The notes beneath the pieces were generated by a model. The model had not been told where the DNA came from. It saw only the letters and a program-made list of their open reading frames with translations, and ran no database searches. Shown here piece by piece: positions 61,003 to 64,000 of a stretch of 64,000 nt of DNA. Origin of the DNA: Symbioplanes lichenis (GTDB lineage Bacteria; Actinomycetota; Actinomycetes; Mycobacteriales; Micromonosporaceae); NCBI RefSeq assembly GCF_030709675.1, contig NZ_JAUZQD010000026.1, forward strand, positions 1-64,000, in the 5' to 3' direction. Every line of letters begins with the position of its first letter. The stretch's first letter is position 1. The position numbers and the translations under genes are program-made.

Positions 61003-62190
61003 ATGCGCCCCACCGCACCCCGCACGCTCGCCGTCCTCGGCGGCACCGTGCTCGCCCTCACCGCCGCCGGACCGGCGTTCGCGGCCGACCCGGTCGGCAC
61101 GGTTCTGCACGCCGGCAGTCCCACCGCGATCGCCGGGTCCTACCTGATCACCCTCGCAAACGGCACCCAGGTCGATCCGGCCCGCGCCGGCAAGCTCGCC
61201 CAGCGTTACGGCGGCAGCGTCGGCCGGGTGTTCGGGCACGCGCTCGAGGGCTACACCGCCACGCTCACCGCGCGGCAGGCGGCCCGGCTCGCCGCCGACC
61301 CGTCCGTGGCGTCCGTCGAGGCCGACCAGACCGTGCGCGTCACCGACACCCAGAGCTCGGCGCCGTGGGGTCTGGACCGCTCCGACCAGCGCGCGCTGCC
61401 GCTGTCCACCACCTACACGTACGGACCCAGCAGCGGCGTCACCGTCTATGTCGTGGACACCGGCGTCCGCATCACGCACCAGGACTTCGGCGGGCGCGCC
61501 AGCTACGGCTACGACGCGGTCGACGGGGACAATGTGGCCGACGACGGCAACGGGCACGGGACGTTCGTCGCGGGGGTCGCGGCCGGTGCCACGTACGGGA
61601 TCGCGAAGAGCGCCACCATCGTCGGCGTACGCGTCCTGGACAACAACGGCTCCGGCACCACCGCCGGGGTCGTCGCCGGCGTCGACTGGGTGACCGCCCA
61701 CGCCACCCCCGGGCGCTCGGTCGGCAACCTGAGCCTCGGCGGCGGCGCCAGCACCACCCTCGACAACGCCGTCCGCAGCGCCGTCAACGCGGGCATCCCG
61801 TTCGCCATCGCCGCGGGCAACTCCGGCGTCAACGCGAGCACCACGTCCCCGGCCCGGGTGACCGAGGCCCTGACCGTGGGCGCCACCGACCGTACGGACG
61901 CCCGCGCGAGCTGGTCCAACTACGGCGCGGTGCTGGACCTCTTCGCCCCGGGCGTCTCGATCACCTCCGACTGGCGCACCAGCAACACCGCCACGTACAC
62001 CGGCAGCGGCACCTCCTTCTCCGCCCCCCACGTCGCCGGCGCCGCGGCCCTCTACCTGGCCGCCCACCCGGGCGCCGCATCCGCCACGGTGAACGCCGCC
62101 GTGGTCGCCGCCGCCACGACCGGCGTGGTGACCAACCCGGGCAGCGGCTCCCCGAACCGCCTCCTCTACACCCCGTCGCTGTCCAGCTGA
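61003..62190 (+). CDS. Secreted subtilisin-like serine protease (S8)
   Basis: 395 residues from ATG after GGAGGAACGC. Signal peptide to about residue 28 (GPAFA), an inhibitor-I9-type propeptide (SYLITLANGTQVDPARAGKLAQRYGG to VASVEADQTV) and a mature domain with Asp in VYVVDTGVRITH, His in NGHGTFVAG and Ser in SGTSFSAPHVAG. It resembles proteinase K-type peptidases. A TTGACC at 60936 may belong to its promoter. Confidence 0.93.
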   Translation: MRPTAPRTLAVLGGTVLALTAAGPAFAADPVGTVLHAGSPTAIAGSYLITLANGTQVDPARAGKLAQRYGGSVGRVFGHALEGYTATLTARQAARLAADPSVASVEADQTVRVTDTQSSAPWGLDRSDQRALPLSTTYTYGPSSGVTVYVVDTGVRITHQDFGGRASYGYDAVDGDNVADDGNGHGTFVAGVAAGATYGIAKSATIVGVRVLDNNGSGTTAGVVAGVDWVTAHATPGRSVGNLSLGGGASTTLDNAVRSAVNAGIPFAIAAGNSGVNASTTSPARVTEALTVGATDRTDARASWSNYGAVLDLFAPGVSITSDWRTSNTATYTGSGTSFSAPHVAGAAALYLAAHPGAASATVNAAVVAAATTGVVTNPGSGSPNRLLYTPSLSS

Positions 62191-62203
62191 CCCGTCTGCC
62201 CTT

Positions 62204-62231
62204 GCGGCCCGGTCCTGAGGGGCCGGGCCGC
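62204..62231. terminator. Bidirectional hairpin terminator
   Basis: A 9-bp GC stem (62204-62212 with 62223-62231) and a 10-nt loop between the protease and the convergent hydrolase gene. Confidence 0.6.
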
Positions 62232-62295
62232 TCCGCGCTCAGAGGCCGAGGACGCCGCGCAGCCGGGATTCGACGCTTCGGCGACGAGCCGCCTC

Positions 62296-63015
62296 CTACG
62301 CGCCGGTGCGGGACAGGAAGTCGGCGACCGCGGCGGCGTAGGCGTCCGGGACGGTTCGGTGGACGGTGTGGCCGGCCTGCAGCTCGACCAGCTCGGTGCG
62401 GGGGCGGCGGGCCAGCATCTCCATGGCGTGCCCGCGCGCCAGCACCCGGCTCCGCTCGCCCCGGATCAGCAGCGCCGGGCACGACGACGCCAGCCAGTCG
62501 GCCCAGTGGTCGCCGTTGAGGGACTGCTGCGAGGCGACCATGTCGGCCGGGCGGAAGGTGAGCTCCCAGCCGTCCGCGACCTGCCGCGTCGAGACGTACG
62601 GGGACGGTGACTCGGTGCGCGCCGGCCATGCGAGGGCGAAGGACAGGTCGTCGTCGACGACCGCGCCGATGTCCTCGACGACGAGGGCGGTCACGCGGGC
62701 GGGGTGCCAGGCCGCCAGCTGGTACGCGTTGACCCCGCCCAGCGAGTGCCCGAGCACCGCCACCCGGTCCAGCCCGAGGTGGTCGAGCACGGCGACGGCG
62801 TCGGCCACGTAGCCGGCCCGCGAGTAGTCGGCCGCCGGATCGGAATCGCCGTGGCCGCGCTGGTCCAGGGCGATCAGCCGGCGCCCGGGTGCAACCCCGG
62901 CGAACGTCCGTCCGTCGGAGAAGTGCCCGTGCAAGGCCAGCAGCGGCCGTCCCGGACCGCCGGAGTCGCGGTACGTCAGCCGCCGTCCGTCATGCATCAG
63001 CGTCGATCTCGCCAT
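62296..63015 (-). CDS. Alpha/beta-fold hydrolase
   Basis: 239 residues. Oxyanion loop LLALHGHFSDGRTF, nucleophile elbow VLGHSLGGVNAY (Ser) and C-terminal His in LQAGHTVHRT. The acid is probably Asp near LVVEDIG or ERSRVLARGH. Esterase or hydrolase of unknown substrate; single gene. Confidence 0.87.
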   Translation of the reverse strand: MARSTLMHDGRRLTYRDSGGPGRPLLALHGHFSDGRTFAGVAPGRRLIALDQRGHGDSDPAADYSRAGYVADAVAVLDHLGLDRVAVLGHSLGGVNAYQLAAWHPARVTALVVEDIGAVVDDDLSFALAWPARTESPSPYVSTRQVADGWELTFRPADMVASQQSLNGDHWADWLASSCPALLIRGERSRVLARGHAMEMLARRPRTELVELQAGHTVHRTVPDAYAAAVADFLSRTGA

Positions 63016-63094
63016 GGCCCGTCATGATGGCACGAGTTGACACCGCGGGGCGGCACCAAAATCATGGACGCGATTGTCCGCCGGGAGGAGCACT

Positions 63095-64000
63095 GTGACT
63101 GCGCAGCCGACGCTGAGCACCGATGCGCCGGAGGTTGCGCAGCCCGAGGCGGCCACCGTGGCGCCGGCGAGACGGCAGTGGCCGCTGCATCTGCTCGCGG
63201 CCGTGCTGTTCATCGGGCTCGGGCTGCTGGTGATGGGCAACTATCTGCCCGATCCGAACCAGCGGGTGTCCGGGCACCTGGCCAACGACAACACGTGGTT
63301 CCAGTGGCTGCTCGGTCACGCGCAATACTCGGTGACGCACTGGACCAACCCCTTGTTCTCCGTACGGCAGAACTATCCCGTCGGCGTCAACATGATGGCC
63401 AACACGTCGGTGCTCGGGGTCACCGTGCCGCTCGTACCGGTCACGATGCTCTTCGGGGTCCGGGTCGCGTACCTGGTGTGGATGGTGCTGGCGCTCGCCG
63501 GGTCGGCCTTCAGCGCGTACTTCGTGCTGCGCCGCTGGGTCGTACGCTCGTGGGTGGCGGCGTTCCTGGGCGGGGCGTTCTTCGGGTTCGCGCCCGGGTT
63601 CGTGCACCACGCGAACGGCCAGCCGAACTTCGCCAGCAACTTCGCGCTGCCCTTCATCGTGATCATGGTCATCCGGCTCGGGGTGACCGGGCGCTGGCTG
63701 CGCGACGGGATCATCCTCGGGCTGCTGGTCACCTATCAGGTGTTCATCAATGAGGAGATGCTCGTCGTCACGGCCGCGGCGCTGGTCGTCACCGTGCTCG
63801 TCCACGCGCTGCTCAGCCCGCGGAAGGCGTGGGCCCGGGCGCGGTCCTTCGTGCTCGCCGCCACGGTCACTGCCGTCGTGGCGGGCGTGCTCCTCGCGTA
63901 CCCCTTGTATTGGCAGTTCATGGGTCCGCGGACCTTCGAGGCGCTGCCGATCTACCACTCGTGGGGCGAGGACCTCGGCACCTATCTCTATGTCGCCCGC
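63095..64000 (+). CDS. Glycosyltransferase-like polytopic membrane protein (partial)
   Basis: 302 codons from GTG 63095 after GGGAGGAG, running off the window's right end. Several membrane segments follow a cytoplasmic N-terminus of about 35 residues. The first outside loop has NDNTWFQWLLGHAQYSVTH with acidic residues where GT-C glycosyltransferases keep a catalytic Asp, and QNYPVGVNMMANTS fits that architecture. The family assignment (GT39/GT83-like) is tentative. Confidence 0.7.
   Translation, partial: MTAQPTLSTDAPEVAQPEAATVAPARRQWPLHLLAAVLFIGLGLLVMGNYLPDPNQRVSGHLANDNTWFQWLLGHAQYSVTHWTNPLFSVRQNYPVGVNMMANTSVLGVTVPLVPVTMLFGVRVAYLVWMVLALAGSAFSAYFVLRRWVVRSWVAAFLGGAFFGFAPGFVHHANGQPNFASNFALPFIVIMVIRLGVTGRWLRDGIILGLLVTYQVFINEEMLVVTAAALVVTVLVHALLSPRKAWARARSFVLAATVTAVVAGVLLAYPLYWQFMGPRTFEALPIYHSWGEDLGTYLYVAR

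Noticed and set aside
1..64000. rRNA, tRNA, insertion sequences, prophage or integrated plasmid
   Set aside because: No rRNA or tRNA signature, transposase, terminal inverted repeat pair or phage gene was recognised; XerD and ParA here are chromosomal types.

Overview
The window is high-GC actinobacterial chromosome (my estimate is low seventies percent G+C, not computed). It has GTG/TTG starts, stop-start overlaps between neighbouring genes, CBM2 and CAP secreted proteins, and the actinobacterial tlyA-nadK-recN-steA-mctB-pyrG gene order. The overall style suggests Micromonosporaceae, perhaps Actinoplanes or a relative; the genus is an inference. I see no rRNA, tRNA, insertion sequence, prophage or CRISPR array.

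Layout. 1-4515: a terminator, a 390-bp GC-rich gap, a giant Gly/Arg/Asp-repeat plus TPR protein, and a HAD phosphatase. 4651-6138: a DUF4407 membrane protein. 6182-15555 (minus): six overlapping genes coding for a SEDS-pseudo-transpeptidase fusion, an unknown beta-rich protein, a divergent membrane kinase, a small membrane protein, a P-loop GTPase and a large GAP1-like partner. 15744-22998: SCP2-like and phasin-like proteins, then tlyA, nadK, recN, steA and mctB. 23081-33265: an MFS exporter with its ArsR-type regulator, an envelope cassette (MraY-like transferase, MurJ-like flippase, GT-B glycosyltransferase, phosphatase-fold membrane protein), pyrG and a Nudix hydrolase. 33320-36745: GNAT, MFS and two divergent DUF4360 secreted paralogues. 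36966-45641: three zinc alcohol/formaldehyde dehydrogenase paralogues with SRPBCC, DUF1345, LuxR-type and FUSC genes. 45696-51775: an alpha-dioxygenase-like heme peroxidase, a CBM2 protein, a CAP protein and several small proteins. 52011-56093: a three-gene TPR-CHAT protease operon. 56218-64000: ald, xerD, parA, a degenerate M50-like protein, DUF2332, a subtilase, an alpha/beta hydrolase and a truncated membrane protein.

Two multi-gene assemblies look like regulated signalling or conflict systems: the GTPase-kinase-SEDS operon and the CHAT operon. The first joins a peptidoglycan polymerase of the SEDS type, whose fused transpeptidase has lost its catalytic motifs, to a kinase and a GTPase. 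It is the best candidate for an undescribed system.

Regulatory points: recN has a near-perfect PafBC/RecA-NDp promoter with leaderless spacing; the ArsR gene has a perfect 10-bp palindrome plus a degenerate second copy; the CBM2 gene has a CebR-like box. Three genes (the SEDS fusion, xerD and the DUF2332 gene) have coding sequence that continues upstream of any canonical start and appear to start at AUC, AUA and possibly GUU.
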